From Thermodesulfovibrio sp. (lineage in GTDB: Bacteria > Nitrospirota > Thermodesulfovibrionia > Thermodesulfovibrionales > Thermodesulfovibrionaceae): a DNA stretch of 61,813 bases. Below, piece after piece: positions 19,254 to 25,782 of the stretch (position 1 is its first letter; each line of letters starts with the position of its first letter). Below the pieces are notes generated by a model. It was not told the DNA's origin. It saw only the letters and a list, made by a program, of their open reading frames with translations, and did not search any database. The DNA lies in assembly GCA_020725335.1 (NCBI GenBank), contig DYFF01000014.1, positions 1 through 61,813 of the forward strand, given 5' to 3'. Position numbers and translations under genes: made by a program.

Positions 19254-21406
19254 TACATAAAAGCATATTTTTAATTGCTTTAATATTATTTTCTGCATCA
19301 ACACTATGGGCGGGTGAGATTAATTCGGTCATATCTGAATCTAATCAGCTTAGGATTCAACTTACAGGCAAACCGAATTATAAAATTATCCCGCAAGATG
19401 ACCCCTTCAAACTCAGAATTGAACTCATTGACACAAAGCCCGGAATCCTTTCTAAAAAAATTCTTTTTCATGAGGGTATAGTAAGTGAAGTCTCAGCCCA
19501 ATCTTCAACTATCGGTACAGTTTTAGAAGTCCTCCTTTCTGAACCCGCAAAGGCTGAAATTTCCACACAGGGTAATGTTATTTTAGTTTCCTTTGGAAAA
19601 GATGCAAAAATTCAAGAAAAACCAGCCAAAATAATTGATATTTCTATGGAAAAAACTGAAGGAGGCTATGAAATATCAATAAAGGGAGATAATGTCCTAC
19701 CAGAACCTGAAGTGATAAAAGAGGCTGACACAATAAACTTAGCTTTTTCAGATATTTCAATTGCTACTGAGCCTTCAAAGGAAATACCAGTTAACCTAAA
19801 GAAACAGGGAGAGGATTTAATACTCAGCTTTCCCTTTGGTAAAGATGCGGAAACAGAGGTTTTGTATTTAGGAGATGAGATAGTTCTTGATGTAAAAGTT
19901 CCCATAAAAAAACAAGAAGTAAAAGTAGCTACAAAAGATGTAGTAGCCTCTTCAAACAGCAAAAAGTCAATAACAAAATCTGAAAAAATTGAAATCACAC
20001 CTTTAAAACAACTAACTGGTGAAAAAACAATATCTCTTGACCTTCAAGATGCTGATATAGTTGGAGCTTTAAGGCTTCTTGCAGAGGCAGGAGGTTATAA
20101 TTTAGTTTTACATCCCAATGTAAGAGGTAAAGTCACTCTAAAACTTGTTAATGTTACAATTCATCAGGCATTTGACATGATTTGTAGAAACTATAACCTA
20201 ATTCAATTAGAGGATGATAATATAATAAGAATAATCCCTGCAGATGCCTATTTAATAGAGCTTGTTCTTGAAAAAAGAAAGGCAAGAGTTTACAAGCTAA
20301 AACATGTAAGACCTTCTGAAATTATTAAAAGGACAGAGGAAATAAGAACAGTTCTTGCGGATGCCAGATTGTTCCAATTCTTTAATATCGAGAATATACA
20401 ATTACAAGAGCAAAAGGATAAGCTTGATATTTTATTTCCTTTTAAAGTAACTGAAATCAAAGAAAAGCAGGAAGTTGAGAGAAGTGTAAGATATAAAACA
20501 GCGACTGAAGAAAGAGAGGAAAAATATGTTAAAATTATTGGAATAGCTATAGATGAAAGAACAGGTTCATTAATAATAAATGCTCCTCAGTCAATGCATA
20601 AGGTTATAGAGGATGTCATCGCTAAGCTTGATGTTCCTCAAAAACAAGTTTTATTCGAAGCAAGAATTATTGAGGTTAGTAGTTCTTTCTCTAAGAGTTT
20701 AGGTTTTGAATGGGGCATCAGATGGGCACCTCCTGATGCAAGAACAACTATAGTTGGTTCCCAATCAAGATCAAATATTTCAGGTGGAAGTACTCCTGTG
20801 GCGATCAATCTGCCAGCCTCTACAGGAAATGTAGCTACCCCATCCTCAGCTATAACTCTGGGTTATATAAATGCGGCAGGAACTTTCGCACTCGATTTAA
20901 GAATTTCAGCCCTACAGCAATCTGGAAAAGGAAAAGTAATAGCAAATCCTAAAATAATTGTTGTTGATAATCAGGTGGCAAGAATAACTCAAGGAGAGAC
21001 GATTCCATATGCAGAAAAAGTTTTAACAGAAATTGGATTTGATATAGCTACTTCATTTAAGGATATTGGAATAAACCTTGCACTCACTCCAAGAATAATT
21101 GACGACGAAAATTTAAATATATATTTGTCTTTTGAAAAGGAAGAATTGGTAGGTTTCAGAGAAATTGCAAGTAATTTAACTGCACCACAAACAGTAAAGC
21201 TTTCAGGAAATACAGAGGTTAAAGTAAAAGATGGAGAGACTCTTGTATTAGGTGGTATCTATAAAAAAGTTGAAAGCATTACAGATTCGAAAGTACCAGG
21301 ATTAGGTGATATTCCCTTGGTGGGGGAACTGTTCACAAAGAGAGGCAGAGACGAGAATATATATGAAGTATTAATTTTCATAACGCCAAGGATCATAAAA
21401 GAATAG
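19250..21406 (+). CDS. pilQ: type IV pilus secretin PilQ
   Basis: Outer-membrane secretin through which the pilus leaves the cell. ATG 19250 (MIHKSIFLIALILF...) is chosen because GGAGG lies 7 nt before it and it forms an ATGA overlap with pilP; an in-frame ATG 6 nt upstream sits on the RBS. 718 residues: signal peptide to about residue 22, AMIN-like beta domains (25-250), N0/STN domain (ISLDLQDADIVGALRLLAEAG), N1 domain (RVYKLKHVRPSEII), and a secretin domain from about 450 with IANPKIIVVDNQVARITQG, GDIPLVGELF and FITPRI. Confidence 0.95.
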   Translation: MIHKSIFLIALILFSASTLWAGEINSVISESNQLRIQLTGKPNYKIIPQDDPFKLRIELIDTKPGILSKKILFHEGIVSEVSAQSSTIGTVLEVLLSEPAKAEISTQGNVILVSFGKDAKIQEKPAKIIDISMEKTEGGYEISIKGDNVLPEPEVIKEADTINLAFSDISIATEPSKEIPVNLKKQGEDLILSFPFGKDAETEVLYLGDEIVLDVKVPIKKQEVKVATKDVVASSNSKKSITKSEKIEITPLKQLTGEKTISLDLQDADIVGALRLLAEAGGYNLVLHPNVRGKVTLKLVNVTIHQAFDMICRNYNLIQLEDDNIIRIIPADAYLIELVLEKRKARVYKLKHVRPSEIIKRTEEIRTVLADARLFQFFNIENIQLQEQKDKLDILFPFKVTEIKEKQEVERSVRYKTATEEREEKYVKIIGIAIDERTGSLIINAPQSMHKVIEDVIAKLDVPQKQVLFEARIIEVSSSFSKSLGFEWGIRWAPPDARTTIVGSQSRSNISGGSTPVAINLPASTGNVATPSSAITLGYINAAGTFALDLRISALQQSGKGKVIANPKIIVVDNQVARITQGETIPYAEKVLTEIGFDIATSFKDIGINLALTPRIIDDENLNIYLSFEKEELVGFREIASNLTAPQTVKLSGNTEVKVKDGETLVLGGIYKKVESITDSKVPGLGDIPLVGELFTKRGRDENIYEVLIFITPRIIKE

Positions 21407-21414
21407 AATAATTA

Positions 21415-22059
21415 ATGCGTATCCTCCTCATAGAGGATGATAAAATTTTAGGGGATACCCTTAAGGATTATCTTGCAATTCATAAAATTGAAACAGTTTG
21501 GCTTTGGGATGAAAGAGAACTTCCTGAAACTATTAAAAAGTATGAATTTGATGTCATCGTAGTAGACCTAATTTTAAAATTTACCTCTGGTGAGAAGATA
21601 ATATCTGCATTAAGAAAAGCTGGCATTAACACTCCTATTCTCGTAATTACTGCGAAAAGAGAAATGAATGACAAAGAAGTATGTTTCTCTGAGGGAGCTG
21701 ATGACTATCTTACTAAACCCTTTGATTTTAAAGAGTTTGTTCTAAGACTTAAGGCATTAAGCAAAAGAAGACATATAGACAGCATAGTTCAAATTGGAGA
21801 GTTTTTAATAAATATTGATGCCAAAACAATCCATAGAGGTAAGGAAGAAGTAAAAATATCAAAAACAGCTTGGGATCTGCTAACTCTACTTATCAAAAAA
21901 AGAGGTGAAATAGTTGATACAGATACAATTTTAAGTTATATATGGCCTAATAAAGAGGTGGGAGAGGAGATTGTGCGTGCATATATAAAAGAGTTGAGAA
22001 AGATTTTTCCTCCAGATATAATAAAAACTTATCCCGGACGAGGTTACAGACTGCTTTGA
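21415..22059 (+). CDS. OmpR/PhoB-family response regulator
   Basis: A 214-residue transcription factor. The receiver domain (1-118) has acidic pocket EDD (7-9), phospho-acceptor Asp in VIVVDLIL (near 51), Thr in VITAK and Lys in LTKPFD. The C-terminal winged helix (about 125-214) has AWDLLTLLIKKRGEIVD and VRAYIKELRKIF...YPGRGYRLL, the OmpR-type DNA-binding domain. The stop overlaps the kinase TTG start by 4 bp. It sits between pilQ and the pilin genes, so it is the natural candidate for binding the paired repeats found upstream of the pilins. Confidence 0.92.
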   Translation: MRILLIEDDKILGDTLKDYLAIHKIETVWLWDERELPETIKKYEFDVIVVDLILKFTSGEKIISALRKAGINTPILVITAKREMNDKEVCFSEGADDYLTKPFDFKEFVLRLKALSKRRHIDSIVQIGEFLINIDAKTIHRGKEEVKISKTAWDLLTLLIKKRGEIVDTDTILSYIWPNKEVGEEIVRAYIKELRKIFPPDIIKTYPGRGYRLL

Positions 22060-22883
22060 AATTTCAGATAAAAATAATTTTTGCGACCACTTTTATAATG
22101 ATAGTCATACTATTTTACCTAAACACGATGGTTATAAATTTTATGGACTATGTGAAGGAAGACATCTTATACCAATCTTATGAAAGAGAAAAATCAATAA
22201 AAAGAGATTTTGTAGAGAAAAGATTTCAGGAATATTTATTGAATGTCCTATTGTGGGAATTCTTGCTTGTGCTTGCCTTGATGTTTATACTTTATAAAGT
22301 CATTGAAAAAATGACAAGGCAGGAAAGGGAATACGAGGATTTTTTAGAGCTTTTGCTCCTTACAATATCCCATAAATTTGGAAATCTCCTTGCTGCTCAA
22401 AAAGGTAACTTAGATATACTGAAGCTCAAATATGACCAGAGAGCCATTGAGCGACTCGAAAAGACGTATAATCTTATAAGGGAAGATTTAGATAGTATAT
22501 TAGTCTACATTCAAAGATTCAAGCTTCTAACAAGTGAAAGGGAAAAAATTAATTTGAGAGAACTCATAAAAAAATGTCTTAATCTTCAAAATGGAAACAA
22601 AGAATTGTTTTTCAGAGAAAGGGATGTATATGTGTATGCTAACAGGCAAATATTAGAAAACATAATTATTCCTCTCCTTGAAAATGCAACTAAATATTCA
22701 GATGGAAAGATATTTGTTAGGCTTACAAAAAAATATTTAGCTATAAGAAATAAAATTTCTATTACTGATAGAGGCGCAGGCATAGGATTAAAAATCTCTG
22801 AAAAATTATCTGAAAAGCAAGGTTTTAGACTACTCTACAGAAGTAAGAACAACTATTTTATTTCTTTGCTAAAATTTAGATAA
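22056..22883 (+). CDS. membrane sensor histidine kinase, short ATPase domain
   Basis: 275 residues with a TTG start that overlaps the regulator stop (TTGA). Two membrane helices (about 4-30 and 62-84) enclose only a ~30-residue periplasmic loop. The H-box is atypical: TISHKFGNLLAA (phospho-His near residue 110). The N-box LLENATKYS is present, but the ATPase then runs into a single Gly-rich motif DRGAGIGLKIS, with no separate G1 box, F-box or ATP lid. It is the partner of the regulator above. The minimal sensor loop suggests it senses a membrane or pilus-linked cue, or signals through other proteins. Confidence 0.85.
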   Translation: MKFQIKIIFATTFIMIVILFYLNTMVINFMDYVKEDILYQSYEREKSIKRDFVEKRFQEYLLNVLLWEFLLVLALMFILYKVIEKMTRQEREYEDFLELLLLTISHKFGNLLAAQKGNLDILKLKYDQRAIERLEKTYNLIREDLDSILVYIQRFKLLTSEREKINLRELIKKCLNLQNGNKELFFRERDVYVYANRQILENIIIPLLENATKYSDGKIFVRLTKKYLAIRNKISITDRGAGIGLKISEKLSEKQGFRLLYRSKNNYFISLLKFR

Positions 22884-22917
22884 GAGATTAAAAAAAATAA
22901 TAATTGGAATCCCTCCC

Positions 22918-22936
22918 TTTCACAAAATTTTCACAA
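22918..22936 (+). promoter_or_regulatory. PhoB/OmpR-type direct repeats upstream of pilin transcript
   Basis: TTTCACAA occurs at 22918-22925 and again at 22929-22936, an 11-bp period that puts both copies on one helix face, as in PhoB boxes. The repeats lie where a -35 element would be relative to the TATAAT at 22956. The core TTCACAAAATTTTCAC (22919-22934) recurs 15/16, inverted, at 23976-23991. It is the probable binding site of the adjacent response regulator. Confidence 0.6.
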
Positions 22937-22955
22937 CTTTTGTTTGGAGGTTTAA

Positions 22956-22961
22956 TATAAT
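22956..22961 (+). promoter_or_regulatory. -10 box of pilin transcript
   Basis: A consensus TATAAT, 6 nt before the ATG of the 28-codon ORF at 22968. No good -35 exists at 17 bp; the paired TTTCACAA repeats occupy that zone, suggesting activator-dependent initiation. No -24/-12 sigma-54 pattern was found between the kinase gene and pilA. Confidence 0.6.
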
Positions 22962-22967
22962 AAAATT

Positions 22968-23054
22968 ATGAAAAACGGCGATATACTAAAAAAGATGAGT
23001 TCTAAATACAATCTGAATTACAATGAGAAAAGGGGGTGGGAGAGATACTTTTAA
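22968..23054 (+). CDS. 28-codon ORF in pilA leader (putative leaderless leader peptide)
   Basis: ATG 22968 to TAA 23052-23054 encodes a basic, Asn/Lys/Tyr-rich 28-residue peptide (MKNGDILKKMSSKYN..., ending GWERYF). The ATG lies 6 nt after a consensus TATAAT, the same geometry as other putative leaderless genes in this window, so it would be the first codon of the pilin transcript. GGAGG at 22946-22950 is too far upstream for an SD and precedes the -10. The ORF ends 49 nt before pilA, with a hairpin between. Translation is inferred, not shown. Confidence 0.4.
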   Translation: MKNGDILKKMSSKYNLNYNEKRGWERYF

Positions 23055-23060
23055 GCAAAA

Positions 23061-23079
23061 AGGTTTCCTTCGGAAACCT
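23061..23079. repeat. hairpin between leader ORF and pilA
   Basis: AGGTTTCC, loop TTC, GGAAACCT: a perfect 8-bp stem 6 nt after the leader-ORF stop. On the plus strand it is followed by A-run, not T-run, so it is not a terminator for pilA transcripts. It might stabilise the pilA mRNA 5' end or couple leader translation to pilA. On the minus strand a T-run does follow it. Confidence 0.6.
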
Positions 23080-23103
23080 AAAAAAACACTTGGAGGTTTA
23101 TCC

Positions 23104-23466
23104 ATGAAGAGACTATTTTTAAGAGACCAGAGAGGTTTCACACTTGTTGAATTATTAATTGTAGTAGCAATCATTGCAATTCTTGCAGCTATCGCAATAC
23201 CTCAGTTTGCAAAATACAGAGAGGCTGCAGGAAAATCCGCATGTCAATCCGATGTAAGAAACTGCGTAAGCAAATGCGCAGCTGAATATGCACTGAATCC
23301 CGGTAATGCAGTAGCAGACTGCGACTGCATACAAAGCCCTGGTAACACTGTAACTGGAAGTACCGATGCGCAGGGGGTCATTACAGCCACCGCGTCTTGC
23401 ACAGGTGCATATGCAGGAAGTTGCTCCTATGATAATGATACTGGAACTATAACCTGTAATCCATAA
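23104..23466 (+). CDS. pilA: major type IV pilin PilA (cysteine-rich)
   Basis: A 120-residue prepilin. ATG 23104 is set by GGAGG 8 nt upstream. An 11-residue leader ends in RG and is cleaved before Phe: RG|FTLVELLIVVAIIAILAAIAIPQF, with Glu5 present. The mature pilin is short (109 residues) and carries eight Cys (CQSDVRNCVSKC, DCDC, and three near the C-terminus), enough for four disulfides. It is called the major pilin because of its strong RBS, its own leader region and the terminator at 23520-23544. Confidence 0.88.
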   Translation: MKRLFLRDQRGFTLVELLIVVAIIAILAAIAIPQFAKYREAAGKSACQSDVRNCVSKCAAEYALNPGNAVADCDCIQSPGNTVTGSTDAQGVITATASCTGAYAGSCSYDNDTGTITCNP

Positions 23467-23519
23467 TATTAAGATGTGAGAAAGATAGGGTAAATGGGTC
23501 TATCATTTTTCCTTCACGG

Positions 23520-23544
23520 GGGGCGAATAAATCGCCCCTTTTTT
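23520..23544 (+). terminator. rho-independent terminator after pilA
   Basis: GGGGCGA (23520-23526), loop ATAAA, TCGCCCC (23532-23538), then TTTTTT. It lies 53 bp after the pilA stop and just before the second pilin, so the second pilin would be made only by read-through or from a promoter inside this short gap. Confidence 0.85.
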
Positions 23545-23562
23545 ATAAGGATTAGAATTACA

Positions 23563-23922
23563 TTGTTTTATGCAAATAGAAATACAGGCTTTACATTTAT
23601 TGAACTGCTAATAGTAATAGTTATTATTGCTATACTTGCATCTATTGCTATCCTATATTATATAGACTTAAGAGCATTAGCTATAGAGTCAACTATGCTC
23701 TCTGATGCTCGCAATTGTGCCTCTAAGGCAGAAGCATGGGGTGCTCATAGAAATACTTATGTTGGATTTAATGCTAATGAATGTGTAGTCACACATAACA
23801 ATTCATTGATAGTTGCTAATGTAACTACATCTACCTATTCTATATCAGTAAGAAATCCTTCCGCAAGAACTAACCGCACTGTATGTACAATTGACAATAC
23901 AGGACAGATAAGCTGGCAATAA
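23563..23922 (+). CDS. second type IV pilin-like protein
   Basis: A prepilin of about 119 residues with cleavage after NTG: TG|FTFIELLIVIVIIAILASIAI, Glu5 present. The TTG at 23563 (MFYANRNTGFTF...) is chosen because farther upstream in-frame codons cover the pilA terminator; an AAGG lies about 12 nt upstream. It shares the ARNCASKAEAWG region with PilA (compare DVRNCVSKCAAEY), so it is probably a diverged duplicate with three Cys. It is a minor pilin or alternative fibre subunit. Confidence 0.75.
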   Translation: MFYANRNTGFTFIELLIVIVIIAILASIAILYYIDLRALAIESTMLSDARNCASKAEAWGAHRNTYVGFNANECVVTHNNSLIVANVTTSTYSISVRNPSARTNRTVCTIDNTGQISWQ

Positions 23923-23975
23923 AAACTTAGTCTATAAATTCAGAAAAAAACGATTTAAATAAAATAAAACATTTC

Positions 23976-23991
23976 GTGAAAATTCTGTGAA
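23976..23991 (-). promoter_or_regulatory. second copy of pilin operator motif
   Basis: On the minus strand this reads TTCACAGAATTTTCAC, 15 of 16 bases identical to 22919-22934 upstream of pilA, with the same 11-bp TTCAC period. It lies 48 bp before the GspH/FimT-like gene. A TATAAA at 24013 sits at the same distance (21 bp between) as the TATAAT does from the pilA copy. Confidence 0.6.
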
Positions 23992-24039
23992 TATTTTTTA
24001 TTGTAAAATTTTTATAAATATGATAAAGTTAAGTTAGAG

Positions 24040-24501
24040 ATGAAAAAGTTAAGACAAAATAGGGGATTTTCTATTATTGAATTGATGATTGTTGTTGCAG
24101 TTATTGCTATATTAAGTGGAATAGCTGTACCTCAATTACTTAATTATTACAGAGATTACAAGTTTCTGGATTATGCCTCTCAGATGGAGTATCTTGTAAA
24201 GCAGGGGAAAATATATGCAATGGAGAGAACTACAAATGTTGGAGTCTGTGTAAGTGGTAACACACTTTCAATCAGAGATATAGGTACAAGTAGAGGTGCA
24301 GGAATATGCACTGGGACACCGATAAGGTCAATGACAGTTACAGATAGTTATGTCACTCTGGGTGGCAGTGGTGGTTCCTTTGACCCAAGAGGTCTTGCTA
24401 TACAGATTGGTACAACTTGTGTTACCTATTCAGGAAAATTTGTAAAGATGCATATAAGCAGGGCAGGTATAAGAAAAGAAGCAGGTTCAGGCGGATGTTA
24501 A
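24040..24501 (+). CDS. minor pilin, GspH/FimT type
   Basis: 153 residues. Prepilin motif RG|FSIIELMIVVAVIAILSGIAVP with a 9-residue leader. The body has the GspH/FimT layout: YRDYKFLDYASQMEYLVKQGKIYAMERTTNVGVCV and a C-terminal ISRAGIRKEAGSGGC. It is first of the minor-pilin operon, 118 bp after the second pilin, with its own copy of the operator motif upstream. There is no strong RBS. The stop overlaps the next ATG (TAATG). Minor pilins of this type prime pilus assembly and sit at the tip. Confidence 0.85.
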   Translation: MKKLRQNRGFSIIELMIVVAVIAILSGIAVPQLLNYYRDYKFLDYASQMEYLVKQGKIYAMERTTNVGVCVSGNTLSIRDIGTSRGAGICTGTPIRSMTVTDSYVTLGGSGGSFDPRGLAIQIGTTCVTYSGKFVKMHISRAGIRKEAGSGGC

Positions 24502-24875
24502 TGAGCAAAATAAGAAAGATTCAAAAAAAAATTAATTATAAAAAAGGATTTACTTTGGTAGAGGTGATGATTTCAATTGTTATTCTTATAATTGGAGTTT
24601 TAGGCGTGATGACACTCCAGAGTAGATTTGCCACAGCAACAGCTGACAGGGCTGTGAGAAACGCTCTCATAGATGCTGCAGCAAGTGCCTTACAGCACTG
24701 TGAAAGTACATTATCAACTCCCCCAAGCAATTACACTTATGGTGGAATAACCGTATCTGTATCAGTGAGTGGGGGGTGTAATCCTTCAGAAGATACCTGC
24801 AACAATGTTACGGTCACGGCTACTGCCCAAGGAAAAAGCTTCTCCCTTACAACAAAGGTTTGCAACTTTAGGTAG
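24501..24875 (+). CDS. pilV: minor pilin, PilV type
   Basis: 124 residues from ATG 24501, which overlaps the upstream stop by one base; a longer in-frame ORF upstream lies inside the preceding gene. Prepilin motif KG|FTLVEVMISIVILIIGVLGVMTLQ, with the PilV/GspI-like VMxSIVILxIGVLG, followed by QSRFATATADRAVRNALIDAAASAL. Four Cys in the C-terminal half. Part of the tip-primer set with the genes on either side. Confidence 0.85.
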   Translation: MSKIRKIQKKINYKKGFTLVEVMISIVILIIGVLGVMTLQSRFATATADRAVRNALIDAAASALQHCESTLSTPPSNYTYGGITVSVSVSGGCNPSEDTCNNVTVTATAQGKSFSLTTKVCNFR

Positions 24876-24891
24876 CACAGGAGGTTAGCCT

Positions 24892-25779
24892 ATGAAAATA
24901 AACAATAAGGGTCTCTCCCTTGTAGAGCTTTTGGTAGTTGTGGCAATTCTCGGTATTGTTTTAGGTGCTATTTTAGTAACCTATACTGGTTCATTAAGGG
25001 TTTTCACAAATGTAAAAAGCCTATCAGACCCTATAGAGACTAAAACCCCTTCAATTGAGCTTATTGATAGATACTTTGATAGATGGGGTGCTGGAGTTAT
25101 ATCAAAGAAATTTAGACCAAATTGTGGTGTATGCCCTCAGGATGAAAAAACAATTACTCTAACGACTTCAGGAAACTGTAGTGATATAACCTTTTATGGC
25201 AATCTCTACGGTTTTGGATTTGTTAGAGCACTTTCTGGAAGCACTGCTCAGGTTATAAGTTGTAGACTATCTTCAGACACGAATAAAAATTGTTATACTC
25301 TTTGGAGGGATAGTACTCCTATAAATGAATATGATGGAAGTAACAATCCTATAATATTAAGCCTTGGTTCTCTTAATCCAAACAATGCTGATTGTACCAC
25401 TGTTACAACACACAATGCCACGATTAACTATGAATTATCTCCTTACACGGGTAATGTTTGGAAACAAGTAAGACCAGGCGATGTAATCCATAGAGCAGCA
25501 CACAGAATAAGATTATACTGTCAAGCTAACAGCAATGACGGAGGAAGAACCTGGCTTTATGCAGATTTAACAGATTTTTATGGTGCTTGTAATGAAAATG
25601 AAACAGCCACACCAATCGCACCTGTTGATGAATTCATAGTAACCCCACTGCCAAGCGGATGTAATGAAGCAAATGGTGAATGTAATGCACTTCAGGTAAA
25701 AATTAAATTCAGGAGTCAGTCAAGAGATTATGGTGGCCAATACAAAACTTATGAAGCAATAAGAGTTTTTGGGAGGTAA
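24892..25779 (+). CDS. pilW: minor pilin, PilW type
   Basis: 295 residues with prepilin motif KG|LSLVELLVVVAILGIVLGAILVTYTGS; the P1 residue is Leu rather than Phe. A long Cys-containing body follows (CGVCPQDEKT, CRLSSDTNKNC), ending KTYEAIRVFGR. Length and position fit PilW/GspJ. RBS AGGAGG precedes ATG. It follows pilV by 16 bp and precedes the pilX-like gene by 3 bp. Confidence 0.82.
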   Translation: MKINNKGLSLVELLVVVAILGIVLGAILVTYTGSLRVFTNVKSLSDPIETKTPSIELIDRYFDRWGAGVISKKFRPNCGVCPQDEKTITLTTSGNCSDITFYGNLYGFGFVRALSGSTAQVISCRLSSDTNKNCYTLWRDSTPINEYDGSNNPIILSLGSLNPNNADCTTVTTHNATINYELSPYTGNVWKQVRPGDVIHRAAHRIRLYCQANSNDGGRTWLYADLTDFYGACNENETATPIAPVDEFIVTPLPSGCNEANGECNALQVKIKFRSQSRDYGGQYKTYEAIRVFGR

Positions 25780-25782
25780 AAA

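Noticed and set aside
22884-22967. A sigma-54 promoter for pilA, as found in many type IV pilin genes
   Set aside because: No TGGC-N8-TTGC-like -24/-12 pattern exists; a TATAAT with upstream direct repeats fits better.
23061-23079. Hairpin before pilA as a plus-strand terminator
   Set aside because: It is followed by A residues, not T residues, on the plus strand.
23023-23103. Upstream extension of the pilA reading frame (27 extra residues)
   Set aside because: The extension covers the leader hairpin and would place a basic, non-hydrophobic stretch before a normal 11-residue prepilin leader; GGAGG fits ATG 23104.
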